This document shows positions 51,071-60,177 of a stretch of 64,000 nt of DNA, piece after piece. The DNA is from Methylotenera sp. G11 (GTDB lineage Bacteria > Pseudomonadota > Gammaproteobacteria > Burkholderiales > Methylophilaceae), in contig NZ_JUHH01000001.1 in the NCBI RefSeq assembly GCF_000799735.1, positions 2,269,387 to 2,333,386 of the forward strand. The letters run 5' to 3'. The notes below the pieces were generated by a model. The model saw nothing but the letters and a program-made list of their open reading frames with translations. It was not told the DNA's origin and did not search any database. Each line of letters begins with the position of its first letter. Positions within the stretch are counted from its first letter, which is position 1. The translations under genes and the position numbers were made by a program.

Positions 51071-51774
51071 GCGTCAAGCACTGCCATTTCAGATTCGATC
51101 CATTGCTCTACCTGCTGATTCAATACATCGGCCTTTACGCCCGCAGCCTGAATCGGCTTGCCGATATGGATGTGAATGGTGCCGGGTTTTTTGATGAAAG
51201 TATTTTTTGCCCAGTATCTGCCTGCATTGTGCGCTACCGGCACTACCTGGGTTTTGGTATGCGTGGCAAGCCATGCGCCGCCGATCAGGTATTTGCCTTT
51301 TTCGCCGGGGGCTATGCGTGTGCCTTCAGGAAAGATGACGACCCACAGGCCGCTTTTAAGCCTTGCTGCCCCGTTTTCCACGAGTTTCTTCAAGGCTTCG
51401 CGCCCCGCGCTGCGGTCGATTGCAATAGGTGAAGACATTGCCAGGCCCCAGCCGAATATGGGAATCCACAGCAGTTCGCGTTTCAGCACATAAACCTGGG
51501 TCGGGAATATTGCCTGGAAAGCCAGGGTTTCCCATGCTGACTGGTGTTTGCTTAAGATAATGCTCGGGGATTGCGGCAGGTTTTCAAGCCCGGTGACCTC
51601 ATGGCGGATGCCGCAGGTGATGCGCAGCCACCAGATCATGCTGCGTGCCCAGCCGGAAATCAGCACGTTGCGGGTGACCGGGTTGAGCGGTAACGCAATC
51701 AAGGCAATCAGCGTGAATATCGGGGCCGTGATGACCTGCCCGAGGAAAAACAGGCTTGAGCGTATAAATAACAT
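51067..51774 (-). CDS. plsC: 1-acyl-sn-glycerol-3-phosphate acyltransferase
   Basis: A 235-residue inner-membrane enzyme that acylates lysophosphatidic acid to phosphatidic acid. The catalytic HX4E motif reads SKHQSAWET (the E variant usual in Betaproteobacteria), and FPEGTR binds the glycerol phosphate. An N-terminal hydrophobic stretch (about 1-30) anchors it. It follows gmhB by 11 bases and overlaps the peptidase gene by four. Confidence 0.94.
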   Translation of the reverse strand: MLFIRSSLFFLGQVITAPIFTLIALIALPLNPVTRNVLISGWARSMIWWLRITCGIRHEVTGLENLPQSPSIILSKHQSAWETLAFQAIFPTQVYVLKRELLWIPIFGWGLAMSSPIAIDRSAGREALKKLVENGAARLKSGLWVVIFPEGTRIAPGEKGKYLIGGAWLATHTKTQVVPVAHNAGRYWAKNTFIKKPGTIHIHIGKPIQAAGVKADVLNQQVEQWIESEMAVLDA

Positions 51775-51785
51775 AAAGGTTTGGA

Positions 51786-52325
51786 TCAGCTTACGGAAAT
51801 AATCGTTTGCACAGCCTCGCTTAAATCCGCGCAGACTATGATGTTCTCGGGCAGGCCGCCTTCGGCAAGCGTACGTTCGCCTTTGCCGGTGCGCACCAGT
51901 ATCGTCTGGCAGCCAGCATTGGAAAAAGCCTGCAGGTCACGCAAGGCATCACCCACTGCATATACGCGCTCCAGCTCTACAGAAAAGCGTTTGGCGATCT
52001 CTTTGATCATGCCGGTTTTGGGCTTACGGCAATCGCAGTTGTCATCGGCCGAATGCGGGCAGTAGAACACGGCGTCTATGCGGCCGCCGACAGTCGCAAG
52101 TTCGCGCAGCATTTTGTCGTGGATGCTATTGAGTGTAGCCATGTCAAACAGGCCGCGGCTGACGCCAGACTGGTTGGTGGCGATTGCAACCCGGTAACCG
52201 GACTGGTTCAGCAGGGCAATGGCTTCTAGGCTACCGGGAATCGGAATCCACTCGCTGGGATTCTTGATGAAGTTGGCGCTGTCTTCGTTAATCACGCCAT
52301 CCCTGTCTAAAATAACCAGTTTCAT
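51786..52325 (-). CDS. gmhB: D-glycero-beta-D-manno-heptose-1,7-bisphosphate 7-phosphatase
   Basis: A 179-residue HAD phosphatase of the ADP-heptose pathway for the lipopolysaccharide core. Motif I is LDRDGVIN, motif II is ATNQSG, motif III/IV includes RKPKTGM and VGDALRDLQA; the zinc loop is CPHSADDNCDC. It lies between glyS and plsC in the standard glyQ-glyS-gmhB-plsC order of this group. It ends 11 bases before plsC. Confidence 0.95.
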   Translation of the reverse strand: MKLVILDRDGVINEDSANFIKNPSEWIPIPGSLEAIALLNQSGYRVAIATNQSGVSRGLFDMATLNSIHDKMLRELATVGGRIDAVFYCPHSADDNCDCRKPKTGMIKEIAKRFSVELERVYAVGDALRDLQAFSNAGCQTILVRTGKGERTLAEGGLPENIIVCADLSEAVQTIISVS

Positions 52326-52407
52326 TTTTCTACTCCGTCATTCCGTGCGCGGCACTGAATCCAGTGGCTTTGACGGTATGTTTAAAATGACGCATGCAGC
52401 ATTTCCT

Positions 52408-54519
52408 TTAACTTGCCAGCTTAGACAGATCCGCTACGCGGTTCATGGCCTGGTGCAATGTGGCGAGCAAGCCCAGGCGGTTAGCTTTGAGTGCCGGGTT
52501 GTCGGCATTCACCATCACATTGTCAAAAAAGTCATCGACCGGTGCTTTCAGTGCCGCCAGCGCCTTGAGCGACGCGGTGTAATCACCGTTTTCAAACAGT
52601 GTATCAGCTTCCGGTTTCACTTTGCCCAAAGCTGCATTCAGTGCGATTTCGGCTGGCTCCTGCAGCAGGCTTGCATTCACTTGCGCCTGCACTTCGCCTT
52701 CGGCTTTTTTCAGTATGTTGCTGACACGTTTATTGGCCGCTGCAAGTGCCGGCGCTTCAGCCAGCTCGGCAAAAGTACGTACGGCGGTCAGGCGCTGCGG
52801 AATCTCGCTCAGCAGCGCCGGTTCAAGCGACAGCACCGCGTCGACTTCCTGTGGGGTTGCGCCGTTCTCGCGCAGGCTGACGCTTAAACGGTCAAAGCAG
52901 AAGTCTTTGATTGCGGCGATGGTGGCTGTGCTCTCGGTAGTCTGATGGTCAAATGCTGACAGTACGCTCTTGATAAGCGCTGTAAAAGGCAATGGCAGTT
53001 TGTTTTCGATCAGCATGCGGATGATGCCTAATGCCTGGCGGCGGAGTGCGAATGGGTCCTTGTCTCCGGTCGGTTTCTCACCGATGCTGAACAGGCCAAC
53101 CAGCGTTTCGAGTTTGTCTGCCAGCGCAACGGCAATGCCAACAGCATTGCGCGGCAGGTCGTCACCGGCAAAGCGTGGTTTGTAGTGATCTTCAATCGCA
53201 AAAGCCACATCGTTATCCAAGCCCTCATGCTGTGCATAGTAGCGCCCCATGATGCCTTGCAGTTCAGGGAACTCACCTACCATGTCGGTAATCAGGTCGG
53301 TTTTTGCCAGCTGGGCAGCCAAACCTGATTTTGCAGCCAGGTCAACACCGCCAAGCTGCTTGCCGATGGCAATGGCAATGGCAGTCACACGCTCGGTGCG
53401 CTGGCCTTGTGAGCCTAGTTTGTTGTGGTAAACCACTTTGTCCAGGCTGGTGATGCGTGATTCCAGAGACTTTTTGCGGTCCTGGTCAAAGAAGAACTTG
53501 GCATCGGCAAGCCTTGGGCGCACCACGCGTTCGTTACCGCCTATCACCGCAGACGGGTCTGCCGGATTGATGTTGGAAACGATCAGGAACTTATTGGTCA
53601 GTTTGCCGTGAGTGTCCAGCAGCGGGAAATACTTCTGGTTCGCTTTCATGGTCAGGATCAGGCATTCCTGCGGCACTTCTAAATAGATTTCTTCAAACTG
53701 GCCCAGCAGCACATTCGGGCGTTCTACTAGCGCAGTGACTTCATCCAGCAGCGCATCGTCTTCAATCGGTTTCAGGTTCTGCCCGGCTGCTGCTGCGTTT
53801 AATTGGCGCTCGATTTCAGCGCGGCGTTCAGCAAAGCCCGCAATCACTGCACCTTCGGTTTCAAGCTGCTGTGCATAGCTGTCAGCGTTCTTGATGGTAA
53901 CAATCGGGCTTGCCGCTTCAAAGCGGTGACCTTGCGTCTGATTGCCTGCAACTAAGCCAAGCGCGCTGATTGCAACGACATCGCTGCCATGCAAAGCCAG
54001 CAGGCTGTGCGCAGGGCGCACGAAGTTCACGCTGCTCCAGCCGTCAGCCAGCTGGTAGGTCATGACTTTAGGAATCGGTAAGTTGGAAATGGCAACTTCC
54101 ACAGCATTTTGCAAACCATTTTGTAATGTTGCACCTGTTTGCGTGATGGCAATGAATAAAGCTTCGTTTTTACCGTCCATCTGCCTTGTCAGCTGCGCAA
54201 CTGCATTTTCACTCAGGCCCATGCCGTTCAGGCGCTTGAGCAAAGCGGGGGTGGCGTTGCCGTCTGCATCCAGGCCTACGCTTACCGGCATCAGTTTCTG
54301 TGAAATCTGCTTATCGGCAGCCTGGGAAGCGACTGCAGTGATATGTGCTGCAAGGCGGCGCGGTGATGCAAAAGATGTTGTTGCCGAATCCACGGCAGTC
54401 AGGCCTTGGGCTTTTAGTGTGTCAAACAGCGTGCTGCTGAAAGCTTCGCCCAGCTTTTTCAGGGCTTTTGGCGGCAGTTCTTCTACGAATAGTTCAACAA
54501 GTAAGTTTTTATATGACAT
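52408..54519 (-). CDS. glyS: Glycine-tRNA ligase, beta subunit
   Basis: A 703-residue subunit of the bacterial alpha2beta2 glycyl-tRNA synthetase, carrying tRNA-binding and anticodon domains. The start LLVELFVEELPPKALKKL and the segments LMPVSVGLDADGNATPAL, LPIPKVMTYQLADG-like text, RPNVLLGQFEEIYLEVPQECL (split) and ADKLETLVGLFSIGEKPTGDKDPF (split) are diagnostic. C-terminal residues end in an anticodon-binding helical domain. It follows glyQ with a 112-base gap that contains a GC-rich inverted repeat. Confidence 0.97.
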   Translation of the reverse strand: MSYKNLLVELFVEELPPKALKKLGEAFSSTLFDTLKAQGLTAVDSATTSFASPRRLAAHITAVASQAADKQISQKLMPVSVGLDADGNATPALLKRLNGMGLSENAVAQLTRQMDGKNEALFIAITQTGATLQNGLQNAVEVAISNLPIPKVMTYQLADGWSSVNFVRPAHSLLALHGSDVVAISALGLVAGNQTQGHRFEAASPIVTIKNADSYAQQLETEGAVIAGFAERRAEIERQLNAAAAGQNLKPIEDDALLDEVTALVERPNVLLGQFEEIYLEVPQECLILTMKANQKYFPLLDTHGKLTNKFLIVSNINPADPSAVIGGNERVVRPRLADAKFFFDQDRKKSLESRITSLDKVVYHNKLGSQGQRTERVTAIAIAIGKQLGGVDLAAKSGLAAQLAKTDLITDMVGEFPELQGIMGRYYAQHEGLDNDVAFAIEDHYKPRFAGDDLPRNAVGIAVALADKLETLVGLFSIGEKPTGDKDPFALRRQALGIIRMLIENKLPLPFTALIKSVLSAFDHQTTESTATIAAIKDFCFDRLSVSLRENGATPQEVDAVLSLEPALLSEIPQRLTAVRTFAELAEAPALAAANKRVSNILKKAEGEVQAQVNASLLQEPAEIALNAALGKVKPEADTLFENGDYTASLKALAALKAPVDDFFDNVMVNADNPALKANRLGLLATLHQAMNRVADLSKLAS

Positions 54520-54551
54520 TTTCTAGTCCAGTGGTCGAATAGGTTTCCAGC

Positions 54552-54602
54552 AAATCCCCGCGCGTTGCGCGCCCCCTTTGCCAAAGGGGGCTGGGGGGAT
54601 TT
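54552..54602. repeat. GC-rich nested inverted repeat between glyQ and glyS
   Basis: Nested stems: inner GCCCCCTTT/AAAGGGGGC (54571-54579 with 54583-54591, three-base loop) and outer AATCCCC/GGGGATT. Between them on the left is GCGCGTTGCGC. This is a typical dispersed intergenic palindrome of Betaproteobacteria; whether it attenuates glyS or stabilises the glyQ message cannot be said. Confidence 0.75.
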
Positions 54603-54631
54603 TGTAAGCAGTGGCAACTCTACGATTTTAT

Positions 54632-55573
54632 TTAAGCAGCTTTTTTATCTTTTTCCAGCTTTTCTTTATTCAGTTTTTCCAGCACTTCATCTGCCCAGTT
54701 TTTAGGCGCCATCGGGAAGCCAAGCCGGGCGCGGCTGTCCAGGTAGCTGGCGGCAACAGAACGTGCCAGGTTACGGATGCGGCCAATGTAGCCGGCGCGC
54801 TCGGTGACCGAGATCGCACCGCGTGCATCCAGCAGGTTGAAAGTGTGCGCCGCTTTTAAAACCTGCTCGTAAGCCGGTAATGCCAATTGGCTTTCCATCA
54901 GGTGTTTAGCCTGCTTTTCGTGTGCGTTGAAAGCGGTAAACAGAAAGTCTGCATCCGAGTGTTCAAAGTTGTAGGCGCTCTGCTCCTGTTCGTTCTGCAG
55001 GTACACATCGCCATAGCTCAGGCCTTCAGTCCATTTAAGGTTGTAAACATTGTCCACACCTTGCAGGTACATGGCCAGGCGCTCGAGGCCGTAAGTGATC
55101 TCACCGGTGATCGGTTTGCAGTCTATGCCGCCAACCTGCTGGAAGTAAGTGAATTGCGTCACTTCCATGCCGTTTAGCCAGACTTCCCAGCCCAGGCCCC
55201 ATGCGCCCAGTGTCGGGTTTTCCCAGTCATCTTCTACAAAGCGGATGTCATTCTTTTTCAGGTCAAAGCCCAGTGCTTCCAGTGAGCCCAGATACAATTC
55301 AAGAATATCAGCCGGGGCTGGCTTGAGTACTACCTGGAACTGGTAGTAATGCTGTAAACGGTTCGGGTTCTCGCCATAGCGGCCATCTTTAGGACGGCGG
55401 CTGGGTTGTACATAAGCCGCTTTCCATGGTTCAGGGCCTAATGAACGTAAAAATGTCGCCGTGTGCGAGGTGCCTGCGCCGACTTCCATGTCATACGGTT
55501 GCAGCAAGGCGCAGCCTTTGTCGCTCCAGTATTTTTGCAGGGTGAGAATGATCTCTTGAAATGTCAAAGCCAT
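54632..55573 (-). CDS. glyQ: Glycine-tRNA ligase, alpha subunit
   Basis: A 313-residue class II catalytic subunit. The start [18 protein letters not shown], the segment [40 protein letters not shown] and [21 protein letters not shown] are universally conserved. A lysine-rich tail ([15 protein letters not shown]) is somewhat longer than usual. It pairs with glyS downstream and follows lnt by 92 bases. Confidence 0.98.
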   Translation of the reverse strand: MALTFQEIILTLQKYWSDKGCALLQPYDMEVGAGTSHTATFLRSLGPEPWKAAYVQPSRRPKDGRYGENPNRLQHYYQFQVVLKPAPADILELYLGSLEALGFDLKKNDIRFVEDDWENPTLGAWGLGWEVWLNGMEVTQFTYFQQVGGIDCKPITGEITYGLERLAMYLQGVDNVYNLKWTEGLSYGDVYLQNEQEQSAYNFEHSDADFLFTAFNAHEKQAKHLMESQLALPAYEQVLKAAHTFNLLDARGAISVTERAGYIGRIRNLARSVAASYLDSRARLGFPMAPKNWADEVLEKLNKEKLEKDKKAA

Positions 55574-55619
55574 GATTATTTGGTAGATGTTGGCAAAAAA
55601 TGCAATTTTACTTTGTTTT

Positions 55620-55660
55620 GTCGTCTAACAATAGGGTTTTGCCGTCTAGCAATAGGCTTT
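55620..55660. repeat. Two-unit 21-base tandem repeat between lnt and glyQ
   Basis: Units GTCGTCTAACAATAGGGTTT and GCCGTCTAGCAATAGGCTTT, 21 bases apart, match at 17 of 20 positions. No function is evident. Confidence 0.6.
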
Positions 55661-55665
55661 ACTGA

Positions 55666-57192
55666 TCAACATGAACTGCGGGTAAGCCTGTTGCGTCTCC
55701 ATAGCAGGATAATGGTGAGCAGGCTGAATGCTATAAACGGCCAATTGCCCCAGCGCACATAAGGCGTGGTGCCGGTGTAGCCTTGCACGGTGCCATCAAG
55801 TGTAGTCTGCACGAAGTGCGGTGCGTGGGCAATCATGTGGCCTTTATGGTCGATGATGGCAGTGGCGCCGGTGTTGGTCGCGCGCAGCATCATGCGGCCG
55901 GTTTCCAGGGCCCGTGCCTGCGAGAACTGCATATGCTGCTCTGCGGCATAGGAGTCGCCATACCATGCGTCATTGCTGACATTCACGAGCAGCGTTGCCG
56001 ATGGTAGCTGGCGAATGATTTCTTCGCCGAACACATCTTCGTAGCAGATATTGACGGCCACTTTCTCGCCGGCGACCTGCATAGGCTGCTGATGAGTACT
56101 GCCGCGCGACAGGTCGCTTAGCGGCATGTGCAGCCAGTCACGGTAAATCCAGCCAAACATCAGCTTGAACGGGATGAATTCTCCAAACGGTACCAGGTGC
56201 GATTTGCGGTAAACAGCAGTTTCTGCGGTGCCGAAACTTAAAACACTGTTGAAATACTCGCCGTTTTCGCGTTCTACCATGCCTACCAGAATATCGCCTC
56301 TATTCTTGATCGCGTGCTGTTTCATACGCATGATCATCTCCGGCGGCATGTTGCTGGATAGAACCGGCATGGCTGTTTCCGGCATGATAATGAGCCTGGA
56401 TGCGCTTTGTTCCGCCATGTCCAGGTATTGATGCAATGTGCGCTCTGCAATTTCCGGCGCCCATTTGATGGTCTGGTCTATATTGCCCTGTAGCAGGCTT
56501 ACGCTGAGCGGTTCGCTGCTTGGCGTCGACCATTCAACCAGCTTCAGCAGCCCGCCGGCAACCATGATGACCAGCAGTGCGCCTGCCGCACCGCGCCGGC
56601 GGGAAGCCGCCAGGTTTTTTGCCGTGAATGTGCTGATCAGGCTGGCAGTCAGCACGGTGATCAGCGAAACGCCATAAACGCCGACTAATGGCACATAGCC
56701 TGCCAGCGGGCTATGCGGGAGCTGGCTGTAGCCGATCGTGAGCCATGGGAATCCGGTAAAGATCCAGCTCCTGATCCAGTCAGCCAATGCCCAGAATACC
56801 GGCACCGCAATCAGCAGTGCGTGTTTCCGGTTGGCTGAAATATGTTTGCTCAGCGCCCCGGTCGCAGCGGGAAACAGTGACAGGAATGCAGCCAGCAGGA
56901 ATGTGGATAACCCCGCCATGATGCCGGGCATGCCGCCGTAGGTATGAAGGCTGATATAGATCCAGTATATTCCTGTGCCGAACAGGCCCAGGCCATACAT
57001 GAACCCAATGATGGCAGCCTGTTTTGCCGTCCCGCACGTGCGCCAGAGGTAAATCAAACCGACGAGCGAAGCGATGCTGGCCGGGTAAACGTAGAACGGG
57101 GCAAACCCGAGTACGCTCAGGGCGCCCAATGCGGCTGGTAAAAGGGTATTGCCCAATCGGGCATATGGCTGGTTTTTAGTGAGTATCGGCAT
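55666..57192 (-). CDS. lnt: Apolipoprotein N-acyltransferase
   Basis: A 508-residue inner-membrane enzyme that adds the third acyl chain to lipoproteins. About six N-terminal helices (starting GNTLLPAALGALSVLGFAPF) are followed by a periplasmic nitrilase domain with the catalytic Glu in IMPETAMPV, Lys in KSHLVPFGEFIPF and Cys in NICYEDVFGE. Length is standard. In the usual order it follows corC; here mscL and a hypothetical gene lie between them. It is upstream of glyQ. Confidence 0.96.
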   Translation of the reverse strand: MPILTKNQPYARLGNTLLPAALGALSVLGFAPFYVYPASIASLVGLIYLWRTCGTAKQAAIIGFMYGLGLFGTGIYWIYISLHTYGGMPGIMAGLSTFLLAAFLSLFPAATGALSKHISANRKHALLIAVPVFWALADWIRSWIFTGFPWLTIGYSQLPHSPLAGYVPLVGVYGVSLITVLTASLISTFTAKNLAASRRRGAAGALLVIMVAGGLLKLVEWSTPSSEPLSVSLLQGNIDQTIKWAPEIAERTLHQYLDMAEQSASRLIIMPETAMPVLSSNMPPEMIMRMKQHAIKNRGDILVGMVERENGEYFNSVLSFGTAETAVYRKSHLVPFGEFIPFKLMFGWIYRDWLHMPLSDLSRGSTHQQPMQVAGEKVAVNICYEDVFGEEIIRQLPSATLLVNVSNDAWYGDSYAAEQHMQFSQARALETGRMMLRATNTGATAIIDHKGHMIAHAPHFVQTTLDGTVQGYTGTTPYVRWGNWPFIAFSLLTIILLWRRNRLTRSSC

Positions 57193-57354
57193 GGCCTGAA
57201 TTGTAGCTTGATATGGCTGTTGATAACAAAAAAGGCTGTATGTTCAGATCTGGAATGCTTAATTTGTTTATTTGATTGACATCATCGGCGCATAGCTCCT
57301 ATATTTAAGTTGCAAGTAAAATAAGCTGATAACTAAATATGAAAAGGAGTGTTT

Positions 57355-57777
57355 ATGAGTATTGCATCCGAATTTAAAGCGTTCGCCCTGCGCGGCAATG
57401 TAATGGACCTGGCGGTGGGCGTCATCATCGGCGCGGCGTTCGGCAAGATTGTTGATTCACTGGTGGGGGACATCATCATGCCATTGGTCGGCAAGATCAT
57501 CGGCAGCGTGGATTTCACCAATATGTTCGTGGCACTGGCGCCGATCCCGGAAGGCAACGCCGGCACCTATGCCGCGCTGAAGGCGGCTGGCGTCCCCATG
57601 CTGGCTTACGGCAATTTTCTTACGATCCTGATCAATTTCATTATCCTGGCTTTTGTCATTTTCATGCTGGTGAAGCAGATGAACCGCCTGAAAAAAGCAG
57701 AACCTGCACCGCCGCCTGCGCCAACCGCTGAAGATGTGCTGCTGCTGCGTGAAATTCGCGATGCGCTGAAGAAATAA
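57355..57777 (+). CDS. mscL: Large-conductance mechanosensitive channel
   Basis: A 140-residue homopentameric channel that opens under membrane tension to release solutes in osmotic downshock. The N-terminal helix [22 protein letters not shown] and pore helix [22 protein letters not shown] are typical; the second helix is [18 protein letters not shown], and the cytoplasmic bundle ends [17 protein letters not shown] lies five bases before ATG 57355. It is a single gene with its own terminator, oriented against the surrounding block. Confidence 0.97.
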   Translation: MSIASEFKAFALRGNVMDLAVGVIIGAAFGKIVDSLVGDIIMPLVGKIIGSVDFTNMFVALAPIPEGNAGTYAALKAAGVPMLAYGNFLTILINFIILAFVIFMLVKQMNRLKKAEPAPPPAPTAEDVLLLREIRDALKK

Positions 57778-57792
57778 ATATCAAGGCTGAAC

Positions 57793-57820
57793 AAAAAAAG
57801 GGTCAAATGACCCTTTTTTT
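57793..57820. terminator. Bidirectional terminator between mscL and the 128-aa gene
   Basis: Stem of 13 bases (A7 GGGTCA with its complement) and a two-base loop; the T7 run ends the hairpin on either strand. Confidence 0.92.
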
Positions 57821-57849
57821 GTTTTTAACATGGGTGTTTGCTGATCAGG

Positions 57850-58236
57850 CTATTGATTGGGAACCTGGTACTGCTGCCCGTTTTCAGCGCCTTCAGCCCC
57901 GTCGTTGTTCATGAATGCCACCATGACCACTTTGTCGTTGATAAAGTCGAGTTCGGTGGTTTCATAGTAACTGCCGTCAGCCGCGGTGTTGATGAAATGG
58001 TATTGCCAGATCGAGGCTACGATCTTGCCTGTGGTTTTGACTTTGACATCATCTGCTTTTGCCGGCTCGCCGAACTGGGCGATGATCTGTTCTTTTGTGA
58101 ACTTGTTGATCGCGCTAACAAAGTCATGTTCAAGCGTTGGAATCTCAGTGTTGTTGCCCGGTATTTCTTCTGCAATCGCAGCCTGTATGAAACAAGCCTG
58201 TAACAAGCCTAGAAACAAGTACGCCAGATATTTCAT
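57850..58236 (-). CDS. Exported hypothetical protein, 128 aa (SmpA/OmlA-like pattern)
   Basis: The ATG at 58236 is preceded by TTGGAG six bases away; a signal peptide follows (KYLAYLFLGLLQACFIQAAIAEE). The mature part contains FTKEQIIAQFGEPAKADDVKVKTTGKIVASIWQYHF, where a helix with xGEP followed by W.Y. strands resembles the BamE/SmpA (BLIP-like) fold, but there is no lipobox cysteine at the expected place and I cannot assign the family firmly. It is convergent with mscL and monocistronic. Confidence 0.65.
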   Translation of the reverse strand: MKYLAYLFLGLLQACFIQAAIAEEIPGNNTEIPTLEHDFVSAINKFTKEQIIAQFGEPAKADDVKVKTTGKIVASIWQYHFINTAADGSYYETTELDFINDKVVMVAFMNNDGAEGAENGQQYQVPNQ

Positions 58237-58395
58237 CGCATGCTCCAATCCAGTGAATAGAAAGATCTAAATAGATGAATTTATTACTTTCTATTGAGCA
58301 TGCCGTCGGCTATTAAGTTCCCGTCACTCTGCTGCCCGGGTCCGGCGAGGACTTATGCTGGCCTGGTGTCTGCCAGCCTTTGGCCAGGGGGCCGG

Positions 58396-59268
58396 TTATT
58401 GATGGTCGTCTTCGTCCGCCTGGGGCAGGATTTCCACCAGTATGCTGTGCAGGCGGCGGCTATCTGCGCGCAACACTTTTACATGCAGGCCATCAAAAGT
58501 GATTTCATCGTTGCGTTTGGGCAAGTGGCCGAATTGATTGACTACCAGCCCGCCTATCGTTGAGAACTCCTCATCGCTGAATGCGGTGCCGAGAATCTCG
58601 TTGAAGTCCGCAATTTCAGTCAGCGCCTTAACGCGATACTGGCCATCGGCATTCTGGATGATGTTGTCTTCATCTTCGTCGTAGTCGTATTCATCCTCGA
58701 TATCGCCGACGATCTGTTCCAGCACGTCTTCAATCGTCACCATGCCGGCTACGCCGCCGTATTCGTCTACGACTATCGCAATATGGTTGCGGTTGCTGCG
58801 GAACTCTTTCAGCAGCACATTGAGCCGTTTGGCTTCCGGGATGAATACTGCCGGGCGCAGCATGTCGCGTATTTCAAATTCTTCGCCTGCGTAGTAGCGC
58901 AGCAGGTCTTTTGCCAGCAATATGCCGATGACATCGTTTTTATCGTCCTCAATCACCGGAAAGCGCGAGTGCGCGGTTTCGATGACATGGGGAATGAATA
59001 CTTCCGGAGGATCCGTGATGTCGATCACATCCATCTGTGAGCGCGGAATCATGATGTCGCGTACCTGCATTTCACTGACTTGCAGTACGCCTTCAATCAT
59101 GGCGAGCGAGTCTGCATCCATCAGGTTATGTTCATAGGCGCTATGCAGCAGTGCTACGAGTTGTTCGCGGTCTTCAGGTTCGCGCAGTAAAAAGTGACTT
59201 AAGCGTTCCAGCAAGCTTGGCTTGTTGTTGGGTTTAGGGTTGCTGGGTTTTTCCGAGTCGGCAGCCAT
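58396..59268 (-). CDS. corC: CBS-domain HlyC/CorC-family protein
   Basis: A 290-residue cytoplasmic protein with two CBS domains (start VRDIMIPRSQMDVID, and VFIPEAKRLNVLLKEFRSNRNHIAIVVDEYGG) and a C-terminal CorC_HlyC domain (EFSTIGGLVVNQFGHLPKRNDEITF). The family is linked to magnesium and cobalt efflux. There are no transmembrane helices. Its start adjoins the ybeY stop exactly, so the genes are coupled. Confidence 0.95.
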   Translation of the reverse strand: MAADSEKPSNPKPNNKPSLLERLSHFLLREPEDREQLVALLHSAYEHNLMDADSLAMIEGVLQVSEMQVRDIMIPRSQMDVIDITDPPEVFIPHVIETAHSRFPVIEDDKNDVIGILLAKDLLRYYAGEEFEIRDMLRPAVFIPEAKRLNVLLKEFRSNRNHIAIVVDEYGGVAGMVTIEDVLEQIVGDIEDEYDYDEDEDNIIQNADGQYRVKALTEIADFNEILGTAFSDEEFSTIGGLVVNQFGHLPKRNDEITFDGLHVKVLRADSRRLHSILVEILPQADEDDHQ

Positions 59269-59715
59269 TTAGGCACCCTCTGTAATGAGATAAGGCGAAG
59301 CATACCCTAATTTTGTGACAATTGCAGTCTCCAGGCCTTCCATCAGCTCGGCCTGGGCGTCTGTTTCATGGTCATAGCCATGCAGATGCAGGATGCCGTG
59401 CACGGTCAGGTGCGCATAGTGCGCCAGCAGGTCTTTATGCTGCTCTTTAGCCTCTTTGGCAACGACCGGGGCGCAGATGATAATGTCACCCATCAGGTAA
59501 GGTTCTTCGGTCAGGGGGAATGTCAGCACATTGGTCGCATAGTCTTTGCCGCGATATGTGCGGTTAAGCTCACGGCCTTCCGCTTCATCAACGATTCGGA
59601 TCGTAACCTCGGTGTCTACCCTGAGCGCGGCTTTCGCCCACTTGCGGAACTGGGCGGGTGACGGCAGCTTGTTTTCGCTGCTTGCAAGCTGGATGCTGGC
59701 TTGTAGTTTAGGCAT
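59269..59715 (-). CDS. ybeY: Endoribonuclease YbeY
   Basis: A 148-residue zinc-dependent RNase needed for 16S rRNA maturation and ribosome quality control. The metal site [11 protein letters not shown] is intact, and [20 protein letters not shown] is the family hallmark. It precedes corC without a gap and is separated from phoH by the psiE gene, which is unusual. Confidence 0.97.
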   Translation of the reverse strand: MPKLQASIQLASSENKLPSPAQFRKWAKAALRVDTEVTIRIVDEAEGRELNRTYRGKDYATNVLTFPLTEEPYLMGDIIICAPVVAKEAKEQHKDLLAHYAHLTVHGILHLHGYDHETDAQAELMEGLETAIVTKLGYASPYLITEGA

Positions 59716-59720
59716 GATAT

Positions 59721-60149
59721 CTATTGGTCGGTTCTGGATTGCAGGTCTGAGCCATCGGTGTAAGGAAAGCGCACGTGTCCGTAGCGCACGATCAGGATCG
59801 ATATGGAAATCAGCAGGATAGAGCCTGACAGGGCGAACATGGTCATGGCGTCAAGCTCCTTGATGTCCAGTACCAGGAAACGCGCCAATGCGATAATCCC
59901 GATATATAGCGGATACCTTACCGGCAGCGTGCCTGCGCTCAGGTAGTGGTTGAGCATGGTCATGACTTCCAGGTACAGGAACAGCAGCAGAATGTCGCCG
60001 ACGGTAATGGTGCGCGCCTGCCAGATGTGGCCTACAGCCTGAAACACGGCAAACACGGTCGCAAGCCCGATAATAATCAGTACCGACTGCTCGACAACGC
60101 CCAGAACACGCTGCATTACCTTGCTGAATCTGAATCTTTCAGGAGACAT
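59721..60149 (-). CDS. PsiE-family membrane protein
   Basis: A 142-residue inner-membrane protein with four hydrophobic helices. The pattern [41 protein letters not shown] (split here over 59900-60000) is typical of the phosphate-starvation-inducible PsiE family, function unknown. It lies five bases before ybeY and 28 bases after phoH, embedded in a block that in most relatives reads phoH-ybeY without it. Whether it is phosphate controlled cannot be judged; no Pho box was seen. Confidence 0.85.
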   Translation of the reverse strand: MSPERFRFSKVMQRVLGVVEQSVLIIIGLATVFAVFQAVGHIWQARTITVGDILLLFLYLEVMTMLNHYLSAGTLPVRYPLYIGIIALARFLVLDIKELDAMTMFALSGSILLISISILIVRYGHVRFPYTDGSDLQSRTDQ

Positions 60150-60177
60150 TTTGCTATCCTAAATAAAAAGTTTATTG

